Below, piece by piece: positions 14,226 through 20,589 of a stretch of 38,807 bases of DNA. The DNA lies in contig JBKQWE010000128.1 in assembly GCA_052139675.1 (NCBI GenBank), positions 1-38,807 of the forward strand, given 5' to 3'. Under the pieces are notes generated by a model that ran no database searches, was not told where the DNA came from, and saw nothing but the letters and a program-made list of their open reading frames with translations. The number at the start of each line of letters is the position of its first letter. The stretch's first letter is position 1. The translations under genes and the position numbers were made by a program. The DNA is from JBEKCB01 sp052139675 (GTDB lineage Bacteria; Planctomycetota; Brocadiia; CAIUPP01).

Positions 14226-15010
14226 TATTGTGGCCTCCGCTCCATTGCTTCCTGTAGGAAACGCACGATACGATCTTTATTAGCGCTCAAAGTCGAAAAT
14301 TGTTTATCACATACGTCACTGAAGCGGGCTAGCACCTTGCGGCCAATCTCCTCTTGGTCCTCAAAAATGCCGACCGAATGGAACTTCAGGCCCAATTTCT
14401 CCAACTGAAGCAGGCAAATGGTAGTGTCTCGAACCTTGTCATCGCCAGGGAGTGCGTACAGGAAGAGCGGCTGTGGCATTCCATTGATGCGGCAGTCCAC
14501 CGGATAACGGCCTTCCGGATCGCGCTCCGGATCGTGCCAGTCCGTAGAGCGGCGATCGTCGGGGACATTAGCCTCTACGAAACTCATGAAATCCTGCATG
14601 AAGGTTGACTTGACGTGCTCGCGCGAAAGGAAGCGGACGTCAGTGATCTTGAGTAGTGCTTGGACGAAGCTATAAAGCGCATCGCCGAACCGTTCATCTT
14701 CGATCCCGATTACCAACTCACCCTCCCGGTCGTCCACCGAGAAGGCGGAGAGTGCATTGGAAATAATCTTAGCGCGAGTACCTTTCTGAAGATCCCGATC
14801 GGAAAGTTCGTACGACAAATGCATGTACGTGTGCCCTTCGTCGGACAAGAACCAATGCTTGTCGTAGCGCTTGAGCACTATAGCGAGGTGGTCACCATCA
14901 TCAAAGGTGAAAGGGGTGAAGACGCGGAAGCGGTTCATCCCTTCACTCTCGAGCCTAACCATCTCGCAGACCTTCCGCTTGAAGTCTTCTTCAATAGGAT
15001 AAGTAGCCAT
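14225..15010 (-). CDS. DUF1828/DUF1829 domain protein
   Basis: 261 residues. The N-terminal half fits DUF1828: FRVFTPFTFDDGDHLAIVLKRYDKHWFLSDEGHTYMHLSYE (about 29-68). The C-terminal half fits DUF1829: SFVEANVPDDRRSTDW... then PVDCRINGMPQPLFLYALPGDDKVRDTTICLLQLEKLG and a terminal LSANKDRIVRFL. No catalytic residues can be assigned. Second gene after a 155-residue partner (12-nt gap), and overlapping the esterase start by one base. GC content is visibly lower than the flanks, consistent with an acquired module. Related genes are scattered in mobile and defence-rich regions of many bacteria, but their function is unknown to me. Confidence 0.78.
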   Translation of the reverse strand: MATYPIEEDFKRKVCEMVRLESEGMNRFRVFTPFTFDDGDHLAIVLKRYDKHWFLSDEGHTYMHLSYELSDRDLQKGTRAKIISNALSAFSVDDREGELVIGIEDERFGDALYSFVQALLKITDVRFLSREHVKSTFMQDFMSFVEANVPDDRRSTDWHDPERDPEGRYPVDCRINGMPQPLFLYALPGDDKVRDTTICLLQLEKLGLKFHSVGIFEDQEEIGRKVLARFSDVCDKQFSTLSANKDRIVRFLQEAMERRPQ

Positions 15011-15022
15011 TATAACCTCTTG

Positions 15023-15490
15023 TCATATCAAAGGCAGAGGGGGCATTTCAAATCCGCAATCGGAAATCATACAATCAATCGCACCTTCCAGGTCGGCATA
15101 TCGATCCGTAGGTTCGGCGAAAGATTCCTCGTCCATGCCAGCCGCCTGGTAACGCTCCGTCGCCTGGTGTATGTGAAAACCATAGAATGTTTCGTGTTCC
15201 AGCTTGTTCGTGTGTTCGTGACTCTTTCCATTGTACCGCCTGAGACGAAAAAGCGTCGTGCTGCTTGCAGGCAGAATCGCCAGGATCAGCGAGAAATCCA
15301 AGGCATTCTTTTCCGATTGGCGCAAAATGATGCAAAACTGCGAACCAGCACTGCCATTGACGTCGAGCTCTGTCTCAGAATGTCCCCGCTTGGCCTTTCT
15401 CAATTCGAGACGCTTCAGATAATCTGACGGCAGGATCTTTCGCTCCAAGATTCGCGCCTGAATCTCTCTGTCGGTCAATATCTGAGCCAT
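15023..15490 (-). CDS. Uncharacterised protein, partner of DUF1828 gene
   Basis: 155 residues, function not recognised. It begins MAQILTDREIQARILERK (a charged helical lead), followed by an alpha/beta-looking core FCIILRQSEKNALDFSLILAIL, then TTLFRLRRYNGKSHEHTNKLE and FYGFHIHQATERYQ, with a histidine/arginine-rich look (HEHTN, HIHQATER), and ends with an acidic stretch. It may belong to the DUF6978-like group found beside DUF1828 genes; I am not certain. It has its own sigma-70 promoter (15528-15556) with a ~30-nt leader and no strong ribosome-binding site (ACGGG only). It leads a two-gene unit with the DUF1828/1829 protein. Confidence 0.72.
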   Translation of the reverse strand: MAQILTDREIQARILERKILPSDYLKRLELRKAKRGHSETELDVNGSAGSQFCIILRQSEKNALDFSLILAILPASSTTLFRLRRYNGKSHEHTNKLEHETFYGFHIHQATERYQAAGMDEESFAEPTDRYADLEGAIDCMISDCGFEMPPLPLI

Positions 15491-15527
15491 GGCCCGTTCT
15501 ACTTAACTGGGGGAAAAGAACGATACG

Positions 15528-15556
15528 ACATTACAATGACTAGCGGCAAAGGTCAA
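15528..15556 (-). promoter_or_regulatory. Sigma-70 promoter for the DUF1828 module
   Basis: On the minus strand, TTGACC (15551-15556), 17-nt spacer, TAATGT (15528-15533). Predicted start near 15521, 30 nt before the first gene of the pair. Confidence 0.7.
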
Positions 15557-15727
15557 GCGAAAACACCTTTGGTCGGCTGTTGATCGGCCGAGGAATAGCA
15601 AACAGAGGACCGATTTTGGCAGGCGATGCAGGAACCGAGCGCATGGCTCAGCGGGCGCGTTGATGATGCCTTCATCCATGGGTCCATGGAAGGACTGCCC
15701 GGATCCGACGCGCTCGATTCCTGCACC

Positions 15728-16123
15728 TCACCCCTTCGCGCCGCCGGGCTTCAGCTCGGCGCCCGGCCGGCGCGTCTCCAGAACGTGCTTGACCGTCTGC
15801 TTCAACTCGGTCAGGTCGGCGGACTTGACGATGTAAGCGTCCGCGGCCCACGAGCGGAAATCTTCCTTGTACGACGCGTACGCCGTGTTGAGGATGATCG
15901 GCAGCTTGTGGTTCCGGCACAGCATGCGGCCCATGATGTCAATCCCGTCCATGCCCGGCATGCTCACGTCCATGACGACCAGGTCGGGCTTGGAGTCTTC
16001 GCACATCGCCAGCGCCTGGGGGCCGTTGTGCGCGACGAGGATGTTGTAACCTTGCTCGCCGAGTTCGCGTTCGTACAGCTCGCACTCGTTGAGGTCGTCC
16101 TCGACCAGCAGGATCGTCGCCAC
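15728..16123 (-). CDS. Stand-alone response-regulator receiver protein
   Basis: 131-residue CheY-like receiver without an output domain. VATILLVEDD supplies the acidic pocket (Glu8, Asp9, Asp10), VVMDVSMPG holds the phospho-acceptor Asp52, NTAY gives Thr80, and YIVKS gives Lys100, so all key residues are present. Start set at GTG 16123 because AGGAGG stands 6 nt upstream; an in-frame extension to 16237 would cover the promoter and is rejected. The histidine kinase is not in the window. The tail ETRRPGAELKPGGAKG is short and flexible. It is expressed divergently from the DUF4432 gene. Confidence 0.9.
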   Translation of the reverse strand: MATILLVEDDLNECELYERELGEQGYNILVAHNGPQALAMCEDSKPDLVVMDVSMPGMDGIDIMGRMLCRNHKLPIILNTAYASYKEDFRSWAADAYIVKSADLTELKQTVKHVLETRRPGAELKPGGAKG

Positions 16124-16208
16124 GGAGCGCCTCCTTGCATTCCGCCGCGAAACCGGCGAAAGACTCCGCGTTGCTTCCTCCGCCGGCGGCCGAACACCCC
16201 TTCCGTAA

Positions 16209-16237
16209 TAGATAGCCCACGAGCGCGGCTCTGTCAA
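16209..16237 (-). promoter_or_regulatory. Promoter for the receiver-domain gene
   Basis: On the minus strand, TTGACA (16232-16237), 17-nt spacer, TATCTA (16209-16214). Leader about 80 nt. Confidence 0.6.
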
Positions 16238-16285
16238 GGAAAATCCGAACCGTCCCGCAGGGTTTCAGCCGGGCGCGGTTTCGGC

Positions 16286-16314
16286 TTGACAGTTCCGGCG
16301 CGGGGCGCTACCTT
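16286..16314 (+). promoter_or_regulatory. Promoter for the DUF4432 gene
   Basis: TTGACA (16286-16291), 17-nt spacer, TACCTT (16309-16314), about 45 nt before the gene. It is divergent from the receiver promoter, with the two -35 boxes 48 nt apart. Confidence 0.55.
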
Positions 16315-16365
16315 GCCGACTGAACGGCGGGCGCGGCGCGCGGTCAATCCAAAGGAGAAATCGGC

Positions 16366-17475
16366 ATGGCAAGGCTCTTCGACCGGAACTGGACGCGCAA
16401 GCAACTCCTCGAGCGCATCGGCGACCCTTCGCAGATCGCCACGGTGCGGCCGCACACGCTTTCCGAGGGCCGGTCGAAAGGCGTCGCCGCCGTCGAGCTG
16501 AGCACCGGATCGGGATTCCGCTTCACCGTGCTCGCCGACCGCGCGCTGGACGTGAGCGCGGCCGAGCACAACGGCCGTTCGCTCTGCTGGCGCTCGTGCA
16601 TGGGCGATACGGCGCCGGAATTTTACCAGCCCGAAGGGCTCGAGTGGCTGCGCGGGTTCTTCGGCGGGCTGATCTGCACGTGCGGGCTGACGTACTTCGG
16701 CGCGCCCTGCGTGGACGAGGGCGTGCCGCTGGGCATCCATGGCCGCATCTCGAATACCCCCGCGCAGGAGGTGCGCACGATCAGCGGCTGGAAGGGCGAC
16801 GACTACGTCGTCGGCGTCCGCGGGAAGGTGATGGAGTGCAAGGTCTTCGGCCCGTGCCTGTGCCTGACGCGCTCGATCTTCGCGTTCCTCGGCCAGAACA
16901 AGCTCTACGTGCACGACGAGGTGACGAACCTCGACGACAAGCCGGCGCCGCACATGATGCTCTACCACATCAATTTCGGCTTCCCGGTGGTGGACGCCGG
17001 CTCGCGGCTCGTCTCGCCGAGCCTCTGCGTGACGCCGCGCGACGCCGACGCGGAGGACCGGAAGGCGGAATACGCCTCCTTCCACGCGCCCGCCGCCGGG
17101 TACCGCGAGAAGGTGTACCACCACGACGTCGCTGCCGCGGCAGGCGGGCGGACGATGGCCGGCATCGTGAACCCGGCGCTCGGCTTCGGCGCCTACGTGG
17201 TGTACCGCAAGACGCAGTTGCCGCACCTGATCGAGTGGAAGCAGTTGGGCAAGGGCACGTATGTCGTCGGCGTCGAGCCGGCCACGAACCTGGTCCAGGG
17301 CCGGGCGAAGGAGCGCGCCGAAGGGCGGCTGAGGATGCTCAAGCCCGGCGAGACGGTGCAGTACGATTTGGAACTGGGCGCGCTGACGACGAAGAAAGAG
17401 GTCGGCGCGTTCGAGTCCGTCGTCAAGAAAATCCTGGGCAATCGCCGCGCCCGCATCGGCAGTTTCCGGCTGTAG
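16366..17475 (+). CDS. DUF4432 family protein (aldose 1-epimerase-like)
   Basis: 369 residues of the DUF4432 group, which share the galactose-mutarotase beta-sandwich. Conserved pieces: LSEGRSKGVAAVELSTGSGFRFTVLADRALDV (about 32-63), GLEWLRGFFGGLICTCGLTYFG, GIHGRISNTPA (His near 125 is the likely base-site residue by analogy with GalM), MMLYHINFGFPVVD, and the C-terminal LPHLIEWKQLGKGTYVVGVEPATN, where the Glu matches the acidic catalytic position. AAAGGAG lies 8 nt before the ATG. No sugar operon surrounds it, so the substrate is unknown; carbohydrate epimerisation is the family-based expectation. Confidence 0.85.
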   Translation: MARLFDRNWTRKQLLERIGDPSQIATVRPHTLSEGRSKGVAAVELSTGSGFRFTVLADRALDVSAAEHNGRSLCWRSCMGDTAPEFYQPEGLEWLRGFFGGLICTCGLTYFGAPCVDEGVPLGIHGRISNTPAQEVRTISGWKGDDYVVGVRGKVMECKVFGPCLCLTRSIFAFLGQNKLYVHDEVTNLDDKPAPHMMLYHINFGFPVVDAGSRLVSPSLCVTPRDADAEDRKAEYASFHAPAAGYREKVYHHDVAAAAGGRTMAGIVNPALGFGAYVVYRKTQLPHLIEWKQLGKGTYVVGVEPATNLVQGRAKERAEGRLRMLKPGETVQYDLELGALTTKKEVGAFESVVKKILGNRRARIGSFRL

Positions 17476-17509
17476 TTTGGCGCCCCGAAAATAAGTCGCA
17501 TGATTTCGG

Positions 17510-17595
17510 GTCATTCCGAGCGGAGCGAGGAATCTCATACGTTGCGCGAGGGCGACGGTTTAAGGTGTGAGATGCTTCGCTGCGCTCAGCATGAC
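17510..17595. repeat. Palindromic intergenic repeat, family R1, copy 2
   Basis: Starts GTCATTCCGAGCGGAGCGAGG and ends GAGATGCTTCGCTGCGCTCA-GCATGAC; the right half is identical to the right arm of copy 1 at 52-131. It lies between the DUF4432 gene and trmH and overlaps any long upstream start of trmH. Confidence 0.7.
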
Positions 17596-17657
17596 GCGGG
17601 CTGGACTTATGTACGTTATTTCGGGCAATACATTACCGGCGGTGGGATGCCGGCGCG

Positions 17658-17685
17658 TTGACCGTGTCCGAGGTTCTTCCATAAG
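17658..17685 (+). promoter_or_regulatory. Possible promoter for the trmH-like gene
   Basis: TTGACC (17658-17663), 16-nt spacer, CATAAG (17680-17685). If real, transcription starts near 17693 and the protein must begin at TTG 17696 or later. Confidence 0.4.
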
Positions 17686-17695
17686 CGATCCGAGT

Positions 17696-18379
17696 TTGGC
17701 GAAGAAACGATCATCCGGTCGAGCGCCCGTCCCGGAGGACTTGCCGCCGGACATCCCGGAAGAGGAGCGCCGGCCGGCGCGGATGCGGCTGGTGGCCGGG
17801 CGGCGGCTCGGCGGCGTGCGCGTGGTGCTCGACGGAGTCCACGATCCGCACAACATCAGCGCGGTCCTGCGCTCGTGCGAGGGGTTCGGCGTCCAGCACG
17901 TGCACCTGGTCGGCCTGATGGAAGGGCTGCCCGTCAACCGCGCGATCACGTGCGGCTGCGAGAAATGGCTGGAGCTTCACGCGCATGCCGACGGCGCGGC
18001 GTGCGCCCGGGCGCTGCACGAGCAGGGGTTCGGCCTTTGGGCGGCGGTGCCCGACCGCGCCGCGCAGCCGATCGAGGCGCTGGATTTCGGGCGCAAGGTG
18101 GCGCTGGTCTTCGGCGGCGAGCATGCCGGGCTTTCCGACGAGCTGCTCGCGGCGTGCGACGGCCGATACCAGGTGCCGATGCCCGGCTTCTCGCAGAGCC
18201 TGAACGTCTCCGTCGCCGCCGGGATCTCGATCTACGTCGCCGCGTCACTGCGGCGCCGCGCGATCGGCGGCCCGACCGACCTGGCGCCCGCCGAAGTCGA
18301 AGCGCTCGCGCAGGCGTGGATCGCCGAAGACGAAGCCCGTCGCGCGCGGGGACGGCTGGCGAGAGACGATGGACGATAG
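17696..18379 (+). CDS. trmH: TrmH-type tRNA/rRNA ribose 2'-O-methyltransferase (SpoU family)
   Basis: SAM-dependent methyltransferase of the SPOUT class, probably making Gm18 in tRNA. Motif 1 DPHNISAVLRSCEGFG, motif 2 VALVFGGEHAGLSDELL (SAM knot), and motif 3 VPMPGFSQSLNVSVAAGISIY are all intact; the length beyond motif 3 (LAPAEVEALAQAWIAEDE) resembles TrmH rather than TrmL. The start is uncertain: TTG 17696 is used here; ATG 17783 (MRLVAGRRLGG) is close to the E. coli TrmH N-terminus, and longer starts at 17567-17609 run through repeat R1. The last residues RDDGR and the stop are encoded by one arm of a palindrome (18365-18381) whose other arm ends the convergent coaB gene in the same way. 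Confidence 0.88.
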   Translation: MAKKRSSGRAPVPEDLPPDIPEEERRPARMRLVAGRRLGGVRVVLDGVHDPHNISAVLRSCEGFGVQHVHLVGLMEGLPVNRAITCGCEKWLELHAHADGAACARALHEQGFGLWAAVPDRAAQPIEALDFGRKVALVFGGEHAGLSDELLAACDGRYQVPMPGFSQSLNVSVAAGISIYVAASLRRRAIGGPTDLAPAEVEALAQAWIAEDEARRARGRLARDDGR

Positions 18380-18423
18380 ACGACAGGCGCTGGTCCGTCG
18401 TCGGTGGTCTATCGTCCATCGTC
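18365..18423. repeat. Palindrome that ends both trmH and coaB
   Basis: Arms GACGATGGACGATAGAC (18365-18381) and GTCTATCGTCCATCGTC (18407-18423) are perfect 17-bp inverted repeats around a 25-nt loop. Each arm codes for Asp-Asp-Gly-Arg-stop at the end of the gene entering it. Could serve as a bidirectional terminator, though no T-run follows. Confidence 0.9.
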
Positions 18424-19050
18424 GCGCGCCGTTGCGCGCAATGATTCTGCCAGGGCGACGAGGATGCGGCCGAGGCGCTGCTTGGTGGCCTGCCTGACTT
18501 CCAGCCGCGCGCCGCTGCGCAGGAGGATTGTCGCGTCGGAGCGGGGCGCGCCGATGGCGGCGGGCGAGTTCAGGACGATGGCGTCGGCGTTCTTGCGGCG
18601 CAGTTTCAGCCGCGCGTTCTTCAGCGGGCTCTGCACTTCGAGCGCGAAGGCGATGATGACCTGCCGGCTCTTCGCGCGGCCGAGCGTGGCGAGGATGTCT
18701 ATCGTCGGCTTCAGTCGCAGCGCGAGGGACGATTCGGCCTTCTTCGCTTTTCCCCTGACCCGGCGGACGGGCGTGAAGTCGGCGGGCGCCGCCGCGCCGA
18801 TGAGGCAGTCCGCGCGCGGGAAAAGCTTCTTTGCCGCCTCGTACATCTCCTGCGTGCTGGTGACGCGGTGGACTCGCACGCCGGGCGGGACCGGCAGCGA
18901 CACCGGGCCGGTGACGAGGTCCACGCTGTGCCCGCGCTGCGCCGCCGCGCGGGCGATGGCATAGCCCATCCGCCCGCTCGAGGCATTGGTCAGGAATCGC
19001 ACGTCGTCGAGATGCTCGCGAGTGGGACCGGCGGTGACGATGAAGCGCAT
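18409..19050 (-). CDS. coaB: Phosphopantothenate-cysteine ligase (separate CoaB)
   Basis: Second step from 4'-phosphopantothenate towards CoA: joins cysteine using a nucleotide triphosphate. 213 residues as a stand-alone protein: IVTAGPTREHLDDVRFLTNASSGRMG (nucleotide-binding opening; canonical T-N-x-S-S-G), DLVTGPVSLPVP, IGAAAPADFTP, the basic loop VRGKAKKAE before LKPTIDILATLG, and IVLNSP. Most bacteria fuse this to CoaC; here it has its own ATG (19050) with GAGGTG 5 nt upstream. It lies downstream of coaC, separated by repeat R2 copy 2, and is the last gene of the cluster. Its C-terminus (RDDGR) comes from the palindrome at 18365-18423. Confidence 0.92.
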   Translation of the reverse strand: MRFIVTAGPTREHLDDVRFLTNASSGRMGYAIARAAAQRGHSVDLVTGPVSLPVPPGVRVHRVTSTQEMYEAAKKLFPRADCLIGAAAPADFTPVRRVRGKAKKAESSLALRLKPTIDILATLGRAKSRQVIIAFALEVQSPLKNARLKLRRKNADAIVLNSPAAIGAPRSDATILLRSGARLEVRQATKQRLGRILVALAESLRATARDDGR

Positions 19051-19066
19051 GATGCACCTCAGAAGT

Positions 19067-19154
19067 GATCGTACTCGTCCTCGTCGTCGTCCTCGTCCTC
19101 GAACCACCGTTCGTAACGACCGAGGACGAGGACGAGAGCGAGGACGAGGACGAT
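19067..19154. repeat. GAGGAC palindromic element, family R2, copy 2
   Basis: 88-bp inverted repeat, arms of GTCCTC/GAGGAC units, bounded by GATCGT and ACGAT. The core CGAACCACCGTTCG can itself fold (CGAAC/GTTCG) and is followed by TAACGACCGAGGACGAGG. It sits exactly between coaC (stop 4 bp away) and coaB. Confidence 0.85.
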
Positions 19155-19157
19155 ATG

Positions 19158-19712
19158 CTACTTCCGTCCGCCGCTTTTCAAAGCGCGGCGGATCGCGGAG
19201 AGAATGTCCTCGACATCGGAGAGCCGGCCGAGCGCGATTTTGCCGCTGGCTAGGCGGCCGACGACGGGGCCGACGAACGTGCAGCCCCGGCGGCGCAGCG
19301 TGCGGATGTTCTCCTGCACGGCCGGGTGGCGGTACATGTTGTCGTTCATGGCCGGCGCGATGAGCGGCGGGCGCGTCATGGTGATCGCCATGCACGAGAG
19401 CATGTCGTCGGCGATGCCGTGCGCGAGCTTGCCGATGAAGTTGGCGCTCGCCGGCGCGACGACGAGCAGGTCGGCCCACTCGGCCAGTTCGACGTGGACC
19501 GGCCCGACTTCCGCCGTGCGGGTCCACATGCTCGTGATCACCGGCCGGCGCGCGAGCGTCTCGAACGTCAGCGGCGCGACGAACCGCTGCGCGCACTCCG
19601 TCATGATGACGGTGACCTCCGCTCCATCCTTGGCGAGGCCGGCGGTCAGATCGGCGGCCTTGAAGGCCGCGATGCTGCCGGTGACGCCGAGCAGGATATG
19701 CGCGCGCTTCAT
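19158..19712 (-). CDS. coaC: Phosphopantothenoylcysteine decarboxylase (separate CoaC)
   Basis: FMN enzyme that decarboxylates 4'-phosphopantothenoyl-cysteine to phosphopantetheine. 184 residues of the HFCD flavoprotein family: ILLGVTGSIAAFKA (FMN phosphate loop), VHVELAEWADLLVVAPASANFIGKLAHGIADD with catalytic His73, and PAMNDNMYRHP (substrate clamp, Asn123). The later motif that is usually A-C-G reads LASGKIALGRL, with Ser156 in place of the cysteine that reduces the ene-thiol intermediate. ATGA overlap with rpoZ upstream. It ends just before repeat R2, which separates it from coaB. Confidence 0.92.
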   Translation of the reverse strand: MKRAHILLGVTGSIAAFKAADLTAGLAKDGAEVTVIMTECAQRFVAPLTFETLARRPVITSMWTRTAEVGPVHVELAEWADLLVVAPASANFIGKLAHGIADDMLSCMAITMTRPPLIAPAMNDNMYRHPAVQENIRTLRRRGCTFVGPVVGRLASGKIALGRLSDVEDILSAIRRALKSGGRK

Positions 19713-19966
19713 TCGTCCGCTTCTTTCTCAGGGGGCGCGGAGACGGCGCGGCCGCCGCCGCCGTCCTGGGCGGTCCAGGCGCGCAGCAGCTCGATGCGGC
19801 CTTCCTCGATCTCCCGCAGCGCGACCTCGAAGAAGTTGTTCGACGGCAGGTCCACCAGCGGCGGCGAACCCTTCACGAGTTCCGCCAGCCGCTTCTGGAG
19901 GAGCGCGGTCAGCCGGAACCGTCCGCCGACCTTCTGCGTCAAGTGCTCAAGCCTGTCCACATCCAT
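19709..19966 (-). CDS. rpoZ: RNA polymerase omega subunit
   Basis: 85-residue omega subunit, which helps assemble beta' into RNA polymerase. MDVDRLEHLTQKVGGRFRL, then ALLQKRLAELVKGSPPLV and FFEVALREIEEGRIEL, match the family. Start at ATG 19966 with GAGGAAA 7 nt upstream; it lies 20 nt inside the end of gmk, and its stop overlaps the coaC start. The order gmk-rpoZ-coaC-coaB is the classical bacterial arrangement, which supports the call. The 20-residue tail is acidic and glycine-rich. Confidence 0.93.
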   Translation of the reverse strand: MDVDRLEHLTQKVGGRFRLTALLQKRLAELVKGSPPLVDLPSNNFFEVALREIEEGRIELLRAWTAQDGGGGRAVSAPPEKEADE

Positions 19967-20582
19967 CGTTTTTCCTCGCCTCCGCTTTCTGAATGTGCGC
20001 ATGGACTTCGAGGACGGTGCGTTCGATCACGTCGTTCTCCACCCGCGCGTCGTAGCGCAGGCCCTGGGCGATCTCCTTCTCGGCGCGGCTGAGCCGCGTG
20101 CGGACGGCCGCCTCGCCTTCGGTCCGGCGGTTGCGCAGGCGGCGCTCCTGCTCGCGCGCGTCGGGCGCGGTGAGGAAGATGCAGAAGCGGTCCTGCGCCG
20201 GCAGACGCTCCATCACCTGCTGAGCGCCGTTGATGTCAATTTCCAGGATGATCGTCCGCCCTTGCTGCAACGCCCGTTCCACCGGCTCTTTCGGCGTGCC
20301 GTACAGGTTGTCGAAATGTTCCGAGTGCTCCAGGAACTCGCCGCGCCGGACGCCTTCCAGGAACCGCTCGCGCGTCATGAAATGGTAATCCACTCCGTCG
20401 CGCTCGCCGGCGCGGGGCGCGCGGGTCGTCGCCGAGACCGAGCGCTCGTAGCCGTACTGCGCGATGAGCCCGCGGCAGACGGTGGTCTTGCCCGCGCCCG
20501 ACGGCCCGGAGAGGACCACGGCCAGCCCGCCACACGGATGGCGGGCCAGCCCGCACTTTCGCCCGGTTTCGCCCGGCAACAT
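19947..20582 (-). CDS. gmk: Guanylate kinase
   Basis: Phosphorylates GMP to GDP with ATP. 211 residues: P-loop VVLSGPSGAGKTTVCR, the GMP-binding VSATTRAPRAGERDGVDYHFM, EFLEHSEHFDNLYGTP, and ILEIDINGAQQV are intact. The first ~19 residues before the P-loop are longer than usual and partly coded by a palindrome (20525-20546). TGAGG lies about 6 nt before ATG 20582 at the end of yicC. It overlaps rpoZ by 20 nt. Part of the eight-gene housekeeping cluster. Confidence 0.95.
   Translation of the reverse strand: MLPGETGRKCGLARHPCGGLAVVLSGPSGAGKTTVCRGLIAQYGYERSVSATTRAPRAGERDGVDYHFMTRERFLEGVRRGEFLEHSEHFDNLYGTPKEPVERALQQGRTIILEIDINGAQQVMERLPAQDRFCIFLTAPDAREQERRLRNRRTEGEAAVRTRLSRAEKEIAQGLRYDARVENDVIERTVLEVHAHIQKAEARKNDGCGQA
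20525..20546. repeat. Palindrome inside the gmk N-terminal coding region
   Basis: GCCCGCC (20525-20531) and GGCGGGC (20540-20546) form a perfect 7-bp stem with an 8-nt loop; GCCAGCCCGC is also directly repeated at 20521 and 20545. It encodes part of the extra N-terminal residues of Gmk. Confidence 0.55.
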
Positions 20583-20589
20583 GAGCGCC

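Noticed and set aside
17567..17695. Longer N-terminus for the TrmH-like protein
   Set aside because: These codons run through repeat R1 copy 2 and a possible promoter, and have no Shine-Dalgarno sequence or family similarity.
19065..19253. Small frame encoding an acidic EDEDE-type peptide across R2 copy 2 (and 27529-27735 across copy 3)
   Set aside because: The peptide is a translation of the GAGGAC repeat itself; no ribosome-binding site and no conservation expected.
18409..19712. coaC/coaB split as a sequencing error or frameshift in a fused coaBC
   Set aside because: coaC has a clean stop, coaB has its own Shine-Dalgarno and ATG, and an 88-bp palindrome lies between them; both domains are complete.
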